Source: Imperialibacter sp040222815
GTDB taxonomy: Bacteria > Bacteroidota > Bacteroidia > Cytophagales > Cyclobacteriaceae
Length of the DNA stretch: 64,000 nt
Reading direction: 5' to 3'
Assembly (NCBI RefSeq): GCF_040222815.1
Contig: NZ_JAVKCH010000019.1
Coordinates: 408,012 to 472,011, forward strand
Each line of letters begins with the position of its first letter. Within the stretch, counting starts at the first letter, position 1. Shown here in pieces: positions 41,447 through 49,647 of the stretch. The notes beneath the pieces were generated by a model that saw only the letters and a program-made list of their open reading frames with translations, had not been told where the DNA came from and did not search any database. The position numbers and the translations under genes are program-made.

Positions 41447-41671
41447 ATGAAGACTAAGCAGACATTAAAGGCGGTTTCTTCCACCACCGTGTTGCCCAAC
41501 GGAATGAAGTCTTCGTTGTCCTGGAATCCGGAGAGCGATCCTCAGACCGAAGACCGGCTTCGCTGCATGGCAATGAGCGATCATGAATATTGGAATGCCA
41601 TGATGCGACTAATTAATGTAGGTCGCACGACAGCCGTTACATTCGAGAAAAGAATCATAAAATGGACATAA
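41447..41671 (+). CDS. Small partner of a nucleotidyltransferase, possible antitoxin
   Basis: A 74-residue protein from the ATG at 41447; an in-frame GTG at 41429 adds six residues. It has no signal peptide. The first half is Ser/Thr-rich and probably flexible (LKAVSSTTVLPNGMKSSL), and the second half is helical (MSDHEYWNAMMRLINVG). The last ten bases overlap the start of the nucleotidyltransferase gene, a coupling typical of toxin-antitoxin or enzyme-partner pairs. Not recognised by sequence; its role as antitoxin is inferred from position only. Confidence 0.5.
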   Translation: MKTKQTLKAVSSTTVLPNGMKSSLSWNPESDPQTEDRLRCMAMSDHEYWNAMMRLINVGRTTAVTFEKRIIKWT

Positions 41672-42186
41672 ACGATCCGTTTTATTACGAGATCGCAAAA
41701 GCGCTCAACCGCACGGGCACAGAATACATCCTGGTTGGTGGCCTCGCCGTTGCCTACTATGGATTCCACAGGTATACCGGAGATATGGATCTTTGGATAA
41801 AGTCTACCGAGAGCAACATGGATAAGCTTTATTCAGCGCTTGTTGACGTGTTAAGATATGACCACGCATCGATAGCAGCTATAAAAAAAACCAGACCTAT
41901 TGAGAGCCCGACACCGATAAGACTTTTCTCCGATGATGAGGCCACCTACGTCGATTTGATGACCAATACATTTCAGAAGATTTTCAGTTGGGACGAGTGC
42001 AAGCAGCATTCAAATGAGATTAAGCTGAAAGACATTAAATTTCCCGTTGTTCACATCAATCACTTGATCCGGATGAAGGAAAACACAAAGCGACTTGATG
42101 ATTCTATGCAAGACTTAGTGGATGCCCATGAACTAAAAAAGATCCTCAAGCTACAAGCAAAAGGGAAATCAAAAGGAAAAGGATAA
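41662..42186 (+). CDS. Nucleotidyltransferase-fold protein (DUF6036-like), possible toxin
   Basis: A 174-residue protein with the minimal nucleotidyltransferase core: YILVGGLAVAYYG (Gly26-Gly27) followed by YTGDMDLWI, where Asp41 and Asp43 are the metal-binding pair of the hG[GS]x9-13Dh[DE]h pattern. A third acidic residue is plausible at TYVDLMTN. The C-terminus is Lys-rich (KAKGKSKGKG). Small standalone enzymes of this fold occur as toxins (MNT/AbiEii-like) that modify tRNA or proteins, and as uncharacterised DUF6036 proteins. It overlaps the upstream small gene by ten bases, and the pair is flanked by tRNA-Val repeats. Confidence 0.75.
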   Translation: MDINDPFYYEIAKALNRTGTEYILVGGLAVAYYGFHRYTGDMDLWIKSTESNMDKLYSALVDVLRYDHASIAAIKKTRPIESPTPIRLFSDDEATYVDLMTNTFQKIFSWDECKQHSNEIKLKDIKFPVVHINHLIRMKENTKRLDDSMQDLVDAHELKKILKLQAKGKSKGKG

Positions 42187-42556
42187 ACGTCCTAGCGATA
42201 GAATTGATGCTGTGCAAGGATAAGAAAACATGAAATAGCCATAAGGAATACCCTACCCAACGGAATGAATAACCAGTCAACAGACTACGATCTATTCCGT
42301 AATGGTACAGGCTATTCCATCTGGCCTCTAAAAAGTAAATTTTATACAGATGAAAACGCCCATTTTTGACTTCGAATCCTTCCCTCCGGTCGGGTAGGCA
42401 CGCTAAAACGTCATTCAGACATGGATGACCTTTTTTATTTTTTGCCACTTCTGTATTGCATCTCTCACAAACGACCGTCTAAAACTCAAATTTACTATCT
42501 TAGGCACTGCTGAGTGATTCTTCGGAATGACTCAATCGACCGACTGCCTATATTAT
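42187..42556 (+). other. Gap between the nucleotidyltransferase pair and the HisKA_2 kinase
   Basis: About 370 bases without a gene. The right part holds the third tRNA-end/terminator copy (42371-42443). Nothing else recognisable; the promoter of the downstream two-component pair should lie between 42443 and 42557. Confidence 0.45.
42371..42443 (+). repeat. Copy of the tRNA-Val 3' end and terminator
   Basis: TTCGAATCCTTCCCTCCGG followed by CTAAAACGTCATTCAGACATGGATGACC and a T-rich tail. The last 40 bases are nearly identical to the terminator at 41057-41096 (two or three changes). The first part matches the relic at 41286-41304. Together with the copy at the tRNA it brackets the nucleotidyltransferase pair like attachment-site or duplication ends. 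Confidence 0.65.
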
Positions 42557-44392
42557 ATGTTAAAGAAAGCTCACTTCTTAGCACTGTTGCTGCTTAGCTG
42601 CTCTATCGCCAATGCACAGGAATCCCTCCCTGAAGTGATCAGTCAGATTGACACGATTCAAAACCCTGGAGACAAGTTGAAGCTTATTAAACTTGGAGAA
42701 AACCTACTCCAGCAGGAGGGAAGCGACTCCATAAGAGCGGAGTTTTTTCTGCGCTGCGGCATCACTTACGGTATTTCCGGTAAGGCCGATTCTTCCATAC
42801 TCTATTTTGAGCAAGCGCTGCAGTTTGCCACAGTATCTCAGCATTTGTTAAAATCCAGGGCTCACAACGGTATAGGCAATGTAAGCAGACAAAAGGGAAA
42901 TAATAATGTTGCGTTCGAGAGCTTTCAGAATGCTTTGAAGGCAGTAGAAGGGAAGCCTGACTTTATGAGCCAAAGTTTTGAAGGTTCCATTATTGCTAAC
43001 CTGGCGAGCATCTACTTCAGCATCGGCGACAATGAGAAAGCAGAGCAATATAGCCTGCGGGGGCTTGAGCATGCAAAATCGATCAGTGACACGGCTCAAA
43101 TGGAATACAGCTATGTTGGCCTGGCCTTAATTTATAACAAGACAAAAGAATACGAAAAAGCGCTTGAGTATCACCGCTTAGCTTCTTTGTTAATGGAACG
43201 GGAGAATAGCGATCCCTATCTGAAAGATTATAATACGCTAAATCTGGCAAAGTTGCATGAAAATAGGGGCGAACTAGCCCTGGCATTGTCGCTATACGAT
43301 GAGATGCTGCAAAGCACAAACCCTGACGTAGACATCAGGACGTCTTCTTTGAAAAACGCAAGTCAGATACTTTTCACGCTCGAAGATTATGCAAAAGCGA
43401 TAGATTATGCGGAATGGCTTATGAGCCTTGCAAATGAAACTGCAACACTTCCCTCGGCCGTGGATGCTACCCAGCTTCTGTATCAATCTTATCAAGCCAC
43501 CGGAGATTATAAGACAGCCAATGAATACTTGAATAGCTATGTGGCCTTAAATGATTCTCTCATCAATGAGAAATCGTTGAAAGCCCTGGCAGAATTGGAA
43601 GCCAGGTATGAAAGTGAGAAGAAGGCGCAGGAAATTACAGAACTCAAGCTCGAAAACCAGCAGTCGGTCAATCAGCGGAACATTTATCTTTTTGTTACCC
43701 TCATAGTAATTGTGGGTGCGGTTTTTCTTGGGGTGCTCATTCGCTCCAAGACAAAATCCAACAAGTTAATATCCAAGTCATTGAAGGATAAGGAACTGCT
43801 TCTGAAGGAGATACATCACCGGGTAAAGAACAACCTACAGATTATTTCAAGCCTGCTGAGTTTGCAATCGAGGTACATCGAAGACAAAGGAGCCAAGGAC
43901 GCAGTGAATGAGGGGCAGAACAGGGTAAAGTCAATGGCGCTTATTCATCAGAAACTCTATCAAAACGAAAATCTGGCTGGTGTGGAAGCCCTGGATTACA
44001 TTGAAAACCTTACCAGCACGCTTCGTTCTTCCTATGGCGTCGAAGCGGAGCGGGTGTCGGTGACCTACGATATCGAAAATCTTAATATTGATGTAGATAC
44101 CATCATACCCATCGGGCTTATCCTGAACGAATTGATAAGCAACTCATTCAAGCACGCCTTCCCCAACGAAAAGGAGGGGAATATCTCAATTGCCTTGAAA
44201 AGAGCCAACAACCAGCTTGAATTGAAGGTTTGTGACAATGGCGTGGGTAGTAAAAGGGATATTAGTAAATCTGATTCTTTTGGGATCCGAATGATCAGAT
44301 CACTTGCAATGAAATTGGAAGCCACTGTCAGCTTTAATTTCGATAACGGCACAGAAGCCTCTTTGCTCATTTCTAGTTTTAAGTTGGCCTAA
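42557..44392 (+). CDS. TPR sensor histidine kinase, HisKA_2 type
   Basis: A 611-residue protein from the ATG at 42557, chosen because it gives a clean signal peptide (FLALLLLSCSIANA, then Q). Tandem TPR helices fill about 40-345 in the periplasm. A transmembrane helix follows (IYLFVTLIVIVGAVFLGVLI), then a coiled coil and a HisKA_2 dimerisation domain with EIHHRVKNNLQ (His421 the likely phosphorylated residue). The HATPase has LNELISNSFKHAFP and VCDNGVGS. It lies six bases before a LytTR response regulator, making a two-component pair. Confidence 0.88.
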   Translation: MLKKAHFLALLLLSCSIANAQESLPEVISQIDTIQNPGDKLKLIKLGENLLQQEGSDSIRAEFFLRCGITYGISGKADSSILYFEQALQFATVSQHLLKSRAHNGIGNVSRQKGNNNVAFESFQNALKAVEGKPDFMSQSFEGSIIANLASIYFSIGDNEKAEQYSLRGLEHAKSISDTAQMEYSYVGLALIYNKTKEYEKALEYHRLASLLMERENSDPYLKDYNTLNLAKLHENRGELALALSLYDEMLQSTNPDVDIRTSSLKNASQILFTLEDYAKAIDYAEWLMSLANETATLPSAVDATQLLYQSYQATGDYKTANEYLNSYVALNDSLINEKSLKALAELEARYESEKKAQEITELKLENQQSVNQRNIYLFVTLIVIVGAVFLGVLIRSKTKSNKLISKSLKDKELLLKEIHHRVKNNLQIISSLLSLQSRYIEDKGAKDAVNEGQNRVKSMALIHQKLYQNENLAGVEALDYIENLTSTLRSSYGVEAERVSVTYDIENLNIDVDTIIPIGLILNELISNSFKHAFPNEKEGNISIALKRANNQLELKVCDNGVGSKRDISKSDSFGIRMIRSLAMKLEATVSFNFDNGTEASLLISSFKLA

Positions 44393-44398
44393 AAAATC

Positions 44399-45097
44399 AT
44401 GGAGAAAAAGGTACTTATAGTCGAGGATGAACCGCTTATCGCTGATGACCTTTCTTTTCATCTGCAGGATCTTGGTGTCAGCGACATCAAAATATCTCTC
44501 AAATACGAAGATGCTCTCAGGAAGCTTACAGAGTCAACATTTGACTTGATACTATTGGATGTAAATCTCTCGGGTGAAAAAGATGGCATAGATGTGGCAA
44601 AGTTCATTAATCGCACAAATTCAACCCCGTTTATTTTTATTACTTCCTACTACGATACCGATACCCTAAGTCGTGCAAAGGAAGTGAACCCGGTGGCCTA
44701 TATACTGAAGCCTTTCAACCAGCAGGACATACAGGTGAACGTTGAAATGGCTTTTCATAAAATCCAGTCTGCCAGGCGGATCAAACCCGAAAAATTCTTC
44801 ATAAAAGACAAGGAAGGTTTGGTGTCGATTGATCCGGAACACATTGATTACGTAGAAGCATTCGATAATTACGCAAAAATTTTTGTGTCAGGGCAATCGC
44901 ACATTATCAGCCACACACTGAAAAGTATTGAAGACAAACTGCTGGCCTTTGGCTTCGAGCGGGTGCATAAATCCTACCTGATCAACTTTTCCAGAATCAC
45001 CATGATCAGTGAGGGGTACGTTTTTTTTGACAAAACAAAAATCCCAATCGGCCGGGCCTATAAGCCTGACTTTATGGCCAAAATTTCCCTTCTGTAA
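44399..45097 (+). CDS. LytTR-family response regulator
   Basis: A 232-residue regulator. The receiver domain (1-125) has the acidic pair Glu9/Asp10, phospho-acceptor Asp54 (LLDVNLSG) and the Lys-Pro switch (ILKPF). The C-terminal LytTR DNA-binding domain (about 135-232) has IDYVEAFDNYAKIF and VHKSYLINFSRI. It is paired with the HisKA_2 kinase just upstream. LytTR regulators bind direct repeats; no target site was identified in the window. Confidence 0.92.
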   Translation: MEKKVLIVEDEPLIADDLSFHLQDLGVSDIKISLKYEDALRKLTESTFDLILLDVNLSGEKDGIDVAKFINRTNSTPFIFITSYYDTDTLSRAKEVNPVAYILKPFNQQDIQVNVEMAFHKIQSARRIKPEKFFIKDKEGLVSIDPEHIDYVEAFDNYAKIFVSGQSHIISHTLKSIEDKLLAFGFERVHKSYLINFSRITMISEGYVFFDKTKIPIGRAYKPDFMAKISLL

Positions 45098-45500
45098 TTG
45101 TTTTCTCGTTTACCTCTGTCGATGACTAAAAAAATCATGTCGTTGGCTAAATAGCAGTACTTCGCAAGGTAAGAATTGAGCACCTTAGAGCAGAGAAAGT
45201 CTTATCAGACGAGCTTTATAGCTGCCTAATGAATATTTATGACATATTGTTGCTCGGCCAATTTCCGAAAGCCGCAGTGTTCAAAGCCAGATTCATCAGG
45301 TGCTCATTCAGACGATTTGAGGCATTTTCTCCTACAACAGATTTAAAAGATTTAGTCATAAACAACAATGAGGCCATCGACCTGACCTCGGCTTAAGGAC
45401 GCTCTCCTTTTTTAGGGGAGCGGCCCTTAGGCCAACCCATAAAATATTAGCAGTCTGATCGTAAAGTAGAAATACTGTGCGAATAGGCAGCGTTGAAAGG

Positions 45501-45529
45501 GGTGTTCTGGTAGAACACCTTCTTTTTTT
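45501..45529 (+). terminator. Intrinsic terminator upstream of the ATPase gene
   Basis: Perfect 8-bp stem GGTGTTCT / AGAACACC (45501-45508 and 45512-45519) with loop GGT, followed by TTC and seven T. It lies over 400 bases downstream of the response regulator, so either a long 3' untranslated region or an unrecognised short transcript ends here. Confidence 0.8.
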
Positions 45530-45566
45530 GCCTTGAAATGAGATAGCCCGCATCTGCGGCTTCACA

Positions 45567-45607
45567 ATACCAAACACATTTTACTTGTATATCCGGCTGT
45601 TTGGTAT
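45567..45607. repeat. Inverted repeat upstream of the ATPase gene
   Basis: ATACCAAACA (45567-45576) and TGTTTGGTAT (45598-45607) are perfect inverted 10-mers with a 21-base spacer. They sit directly left of the 14-base repeat cluster. Confidence 0.75.
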
Positions 45608-45617
45608 TTCTTATCTT

Positions 45618-45666
45618 TATTACGAACTTTACGTAACGAACTTTACGTAACGAATGGTTCGTAATA
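45618..45666 (+). promoter_or_regulatory. Probable operator: nested inverted and 14-base direct repeats
   Basis: TATTACGAAC (45618-45627) and GTTCGTAATA (45657-45666) form a perfect 10-base inverted repeat. Between them TTTACGTAACGAA(C/T) is repeated twice in direct orientation (45628-45641, 45642-45655), each containing the palindrome TTACGTAA. The cluster ends five bases before the ATPase start codon, so a bound protein or a folded RNA would block translation or transcription of that gene. Confidence 0.65.
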
Positions 45667-45671
45667 AATAG

Positions 45672-46799
45672 ATGAGTATGAGGCCATCAGCGAACCCTTT
45701 TATTGTTTCAGGTTATCATAGCCCTGAACACTTCTGTGACCGGGCTCAGGAGTTAGCCTGGATGATGGAGCAATTTGATAACGAGAGAAACACAGTGCTT
45801 TATTCGTGGCGTCGCATGGGGAAGACGTCGTTAATCAGGCATTTTTTCTACCACTTGAATAAGAACAAAAAGGCAGACACCGTATTTGTTGATCTTTTGG
45901 GAACCTCAACACTGGGTGAAGCTAACAAGCGGATTGCAACTGCCATAGTCCATCAGCTAAATGATACCAGCAAAGGAATAGGGGCTGGTTTACTCAAATT
46001 CATTGGCTCTATTGGCGCCACTTTTGGCGTTGACCCACTTAGCGGAACCCCGCAGGTTACTTTTGGCCTTGTTCCAGTTCAGTCTGTTCCATCCTCTTTA
46101 GAAGCTATGGGCAAATACCTGGAAGCAAGGAAGAAGCCCGTGACGATATGCATTGACGAATTTCAACAAGTAGTTAATTATCAAGAGGAGCACGCAGAAG
46201 CCACGTTTCGCACCTGGATGCAGGAATTTCCCATGGTACGCTTCGTATTTAGTGGAAGCCATCGACAGATGATGGAGTCGATGTTCAGCGAAGCATCGAG
46301 GCCTTTTTATAGAAGTGCTCAAATGCTGAAACTAGAGGCTCTTCCAGTTGCGGAGTATTCAGATTTTATTTCGGTTCGATTCCGCAACACTGGGAAGGTG
46401 ATCGACACGGCCTTTATCGATAGAATTTTTGAGTGGACAAGGCGGCAAACCTACTATGTACAACTGATTTGTAACAAGCTGTATGGAAGGAGTAATGTTG
46501 TCGACCAGAAGGTACTCGATGAAGTGCTTGCAGAGATTATCTATCAGGAGGTGCCGATTTTTTCGACGTACCAGCAATTGCTTACTGCCTTTCAATGGAA
46601 GTTGCTGATTGCTATTGCCAAATCTGAAGAGGTGGAAAATCCACTTTCTCAGGAATTTTTGGGTAAGTATGGCTTTGGAGCGGCAAGCTCAGTGAGTTCG
46701 GCCTTACAGGCGCTGACAAGGAAGGAGTTCGTCATTGTAAACGATGGAAGACATACCTTGCACGATACTTTACTTATGCGCTGGCTGCAAAATCTGTAG
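45672..46799 (+). CDS. Archaeal-type AAA/STAND-like ATPase
   Basis: A 375-residue protein with an ATPase domain of the archaeal-ATPase (AAA_34/ATPase_2-like) type. Walker A is SWRRMGKTS (45-53), with Arg-Arg in place of the usual glycine-rich loop start, as normal for this family. Walker B is ICIDEFQQ (159-166), and a sensor-like VFSGSHRQMM follows. The C-terminal part resembles a winged helix (ALQALTRKEFVIVNDGRHTLHDTLLMRWL). Such proteins often occur in many copies and may be linked to mobile or defence loci. It stands alone and carries an unusual repeat array before its start. Confidence 0.82.
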   Translation: MSMRPSANPFIVSGYHSPEHFCDRAQELAWMMEQFDNERNTVLYSWRRMGKTSLIRHFFYHLNKNKKADTVFVDLLGTSTLGEANKRIATAIVHQLNDTSKGIGAGLLKFIGSIGATFGVDPLSGTPQVTFGLVPVQSVPSSLEAMGKYLEARKKPVTICIDEFQQVVNYQEEHAEATFRTWMQEFPMVRFVFSGSHRQMMESMFSEASRPFYRSAQMLKLEALPVAEYSDFISVRFRNTGKVIDTAFIDRIFEWTRRQTYYVQLICNKLYGRSNVVDQKVLDEVLAEIIYQEVPIFSTYQQLLTAFQWKLLIAIAKSEEVENPLSQEFLGKYGFGAASSVSSALQALTRKEFVIVNDGRHTLHDTLLMRWLQNL

Positions 46800-46826
46800 C
46801 AAAGAACGCTAACACTTGGGCAGTCA

Positions 46827-47714
46827 TTACTCTCCCCAGTATTCTCTCATCTTTCTCCTCACAAAAGCCACGCTTCTTTCCAGTTGATCCATGCCGTCTA
46901 CGCCATCCTCAATGCTGATCCAGCCATCGAAGCTGACTCTTTTCAATTCAGAAAAAATGGCATCATAATCATTCAGCCCCTTGCCAATTTCGCCATGACT
47001 AAGACGCTTTGCATATCCCACGGCTCCCCCTTCTTCATTCCGCAAATCTTCAATGGAGCCATATTTCAAATACCGGTCGCTGGCATGCATGGTCACCACC
47101 CGGTGCGAAACTCGCTTGAGTAAGTCTATTGGATCTTCTCCTGCCAGGTAAGTATTACTTGGGTCGTAGTTCACACCAAAGCAGGGGTGATCAATGCTCT
47201 CGACGAGCTGGCAGAACACATCAGCTTTTTGGGCAAATTCCGGGTATTCCCAGAAGTCGTCTTTGTAGTGATTCTCAATGATCAGCGTGATGCCTCTTTC
47301 CTGTGCATAGGGCAGGCATTGCTCAATACTGTCTGCCGCTAACTTTACGCCTTCATCCATGCTCAACTCTGGCCTTTTTTGGCCCGAAAGCACCCTGCAA
47401 AAACTTCCCCCCAGGGCATAAGTCATGTCAATCCAATGTTTTTGCTTCTCTATCTCTTTTTGCCGAAAAGCTTTATCGGGGTGGGTGAAGTCAGGTGAGC
47501 AGCACATCATCGGAATCACCTTCCCATGTCCTTCAACGTGCTTCCGGAACTCAAGCCAGTTTTTCTGGTCATTCATTTCCAGAAAGCCGGCATACCATTC
47601 CAGCCCGTCGATATCAAGTTTGACAGCCAGCTCAATCCATTCCGAAACTGTCATGGTTCCGTCTTTGCAAAGGGCTTGCATAAAGGCTTTGGGGAAAGCA
47701 GCGAGTTGAGGCAT
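46827..47714 (-). CDS. Sugar phosphate isomerase/epimerase (xylose isomerase-like)
   Basis: A 295-residue TIM barrel of the AP-endonuclease-2/xylose-isomerase-like superfamily. Metal-ligand candidates lie in IIENHYKDD, GVNYDPSNTYLAG, VVTMHASDR and the terminal WISIEDG. These enzymes isomerise or epimerise keto-sugars or their phosphates. The gene is the last of a four-gene leftward operon, three bases after the SDR gene. Inferred role: one isomerisation step in the catabolism of the operon's sugar substrate. Confidence 0.85.
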   Translation of the reverse strand: MPQLAAFPKAFMQALCKDGTMTVSEWIELAVKLDIDGLEWYAGFLEMNDQKNWLEFRKHVEGHGKVIPMMCCSPDFTHPDKAFRQKEIEKQKHWIDMTYALGGSFCRVLSGQKRPELSMDEGVKLAADSIEQCLPYAQERGITLIIENHYKDDFWEYPEFAQKADVFCQLVESIDHPCFGVNYDPSNTYLAGEDPIDLLKRVSHRVVTMHASDRYLKYGSIEDLRNEEGGAVGYAKRLSHGEIGKGLNDYDAIFSELKRVSFDGWISIEDGVDGMDQLERSVAFVRRKMREYWGE

Positions 47715-47717
47715 AAT

Positions 47718-48521
47718 CTATTTTTTCTTTGGTTTGATAGTAGTGGTGTCTTTAGGTGGGTTTCTGCCCATGAAGGGATACTGCTCCAGATCCACCACCT
47801 GCCCGCTGATAGGCCCACTTTCATCAGCAAGCCAGTAAACGGCGGCGGCGGCAATTTCTGCTGGCGCCAGTATTCTACCTGCCGGCGCATACACGTCGGG
47901 CAGGTCTTTGTACCAGTCGTCAGCCAAACCATGCTCACGCTTGCGAATGGTTTCAACTTCTGTGAGCACCCATCCAGGATTGATCTGGTTCACTCTCACC
48001 CCGTCCTCCCGGTGGAGTGTGTCGCCCAGGTTGCGGGTCATGGTCATTAGCGCTCCTTTAGAAATGCTATATGCCAGGAGGTTGGGTTCGCCACTCCAGG
48101 CGTTTACCGAGCCAATATTAAGTGCGCAGCCTCTGTTCATTCTTAGCTCTGGCAAAGCGGCTTTGATGAGGTTAAATGGTGCAATGGTATTGACTTCAAT
48201 GACTTTGCGAAGAAAGGCAGCGTCGGTCGTGTGAATGTTGGACGACAGCACACTGGCCGCATTGTTCACAATAGCATCCAGCCTGCCGAAAGACTTAATG
48301 GCAAAGTCTACCAGCCTCTGTGGTGCTCCTTCCTTGCTGATATCTTCTATGTGCAGCCTCGCATGCTCCTTGCCAATGGCCTTCAACACGGATTCGCCCC
48401 AGTCTTTTTCTAGACCATGAAGGATGACCGAGGCGCCTTCAGCCACACATCGCAAAGCAATGGCTTTGCCGATGCCTGTGGTGCTCCCTGTTACAATTAT
48501 TACTTTGTCCTGTAGTCTCAT
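47718..48521 (-). CDS. Short-chain dehydrogenase/reductase
   Basis: A 267-residue classical SDR. The cofactor motif TGSTTGIG lies near residue 11. NNAAS is in strand 4, and the catalytic Ser and the YSISK motif are present (GSVNAWSGEP, then YSISKGA). The proline-rich Lys-tailed C-terminus (KDTTTIKPKKK) is extra. It oxidises a hydroxyl of a sugar or polyol with NAD(P). It is two bases after the zinc dehydrogenase and three before the isomerase, so two dehydrogenases and an isomerase act together. Confidence 0.9.
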   Translation of the reverse strand: MRLQDKVIIVTGSTTGIGKAIALRCVAEGASVILHGLEKDWGESVLKAIGKEHARLHIEDISKEGAPQRLVDFAIKSFGRLDAIVNNAASVLSSNIHTTDAAFLRKVIEVNTIAPFNLIKAALPELRMNRGCALNIGSVNAWSGEPNLLAYSISKGALMTMTRNLGDTLHREDGVRVNQINPGWVLTEVETIRKREHGLADDWYKDLPDVYAPAGRILAPAEIAAAAVYWLADESGPISGQVVDLEQYPFMGRNPPKDTTTIKPKKK

Positions 48522-48523
48522 GT

Positions 48524-49558
48524 TTAAACAGGTTTCAAAACGCTTTTTACAATTTCGTGGTGGTGCATTTTTTCAAATGCTTCCAGCCAATCGGTAACGG
48601 GCCACACACCACCGATGATAGGTTTTACATTGAGCGAGCCGCTGGCCAGTGAGGCGATGACTCTCTCCCAAACAGGCCAGTTGTGGCTGAAGCTTCCCTG
48701 TAGCGTTACATTCTTTTGCACAATAGGATCTAGTGAGAACCCAAGTGGAGTAGGCCCCCAACCTACTTTTGTAATTTGGCCTTTGGGCCGTACCAAATCA
48801 AGGGCGATTTGAAGAGAGTCACTGACGCCAGCCGCATCCACTACACAATCGACACCCATGCCGTCGATCTTTTTAGCCCATTCAGAAGCGTCGCCAATAA
48901 TTGTTTGGAGTCCGTATTTTTTAGCGATTTCGAGTCTCTTTTTATCTGCCCCCAGCCCAATAATAGCTACCTCAGCTCCACAAAGTTGAGCCACAGCAGC
49001 GCATAGAATACCAATGGTGCCTGGGCCAATTACTACTATCCTGTCTCCTGGTTTGATACGGCTGTTTTCCACTACGGCATTGTAGGCAACACAGCAAGGT
49101 TCTGTAAGGCAAGCCTCTTCGAAGGATAGCTGATCCGGCACCCTGTGCAAGCAACGGGCGGGAACCTTCACATATTTTGTCATGGCACCATTCACACCAT
49201 AGCCAAAGCCCTTGCGGTTGGGGTCAAGGTTGTAAAAACCCCTTCTTGACATGGGATTGTTTTGATCGATCACCGCAGCTGTTTCGCTCACTACCCTGTC
49301 GCCTTCTTTCCAATCAGCTACTCTTTTCCCCACCTGAGCAATATGCCCACCAAACTCATGCCCCAGCACTACCGGATAGTTAACAGCCCAGCTATGATCC
49401 GACGTCCACTGGTGGAGATCGCTACCACAAACACCGACATTCGCCACTTCCAGCAGCACCTCGTCTTCTCCGATCACAGGCTGTTCAACCTCCCTTATTT
49501 CTACCGAGCCTTTTACCTCTGAGTAGTTGACTACGGCTGCAGATTTAATGCTTCCCAT
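48524..49558 (-). CDS. Zinc-type alcohol/polyol dehydrogenase lacking the structural zinc lobe
   Basis: A 344-residue medium-chain dehydrogenase from the ATG at 49558; an in-frame GTG at 49606 would add 16 residues with no domain value. Catalytic zinc ligands are present: Cys44 (CGSD) and GHE with His67 and Glu68. The Rossmann fingerprint is VIGPGTIGILCAAVA. The four-cysteine structural zinc site is absent; the corresponding loop is SMRRGFYNLDPNRKG. It resembles L-threonine/L-iditol/galactitol dehydrogenase relatives. Substrate unknown, likely a polyol or sugar acid. Confidence 0.87.
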   Translation of the reverse strand: MGSIKSAAVVNYSEVKGSVEIREVEQPVIGEDEVLLEVANVGVCGSDLHQWTSDHSWAVNYPVVLGHEFGGHIAQVGKRVADWKEGDRVVSETAAVIDQNNPMSRRGFYNLDPNRKGFGYGVNGAMTKYVKVPARCLHRVPDQLSFEEACLTEPCCVAYNAVVENSRIKPGDRIVVIGPGTIGILCAAVAQLCGAEVAIIGLGADKKRLEIAKKYGLQTIIGDASEWAKKIDGMGVDCVVDAAGVSDSLQIALDLVRPKGQITKVGWGPTPLGFSLDPIVQKNVTLQGSFSHNWPVWERVIASLASGSLNVKPIIGGVWPVTDWLEAFEKMHHHEIVKSVLKPV

Positions 49559-49647
49559 TATTTTATTTGTTGTGATGTGTGTTTTGTTTGAGGCGGGTGT
49601 CTCCACACGCCTCGGATCATTTTTTCGATATGGTATTTCTTTTGCAG

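Larger units (their letters stand above)
45098..45671. other. 574-base gene-free region with several hairpins
   Basis: No convincing gene. In order it holds an imperfect hairpin TAAGG-CGCTC...GAGCG-CCCTTA (about 45393-45430), a terminator-like hairpin with T-run (45501-45529), an inverted repeat (45567-45607) and the repeat cluster directly before the ATPase (45618-45666). The spacing of the first two could frame a small RNA read rightward, but no promoter motif is evident. Confidence 0.5.

Noticed and set aside
41662..42186. Complete AbiE system
   Set aside because: The nucleotidyltransferase is shorter than AbiEii and the partner lacks the AbiEi winged-helix pattern, so only a looser toxin-antitoxin suggestion is made.
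45356..45577. 73-codon minus-strand frame in the hairpin region
   Set aside because: It crosses two plus-strand hairpins and a terminator and has no protein-like character.
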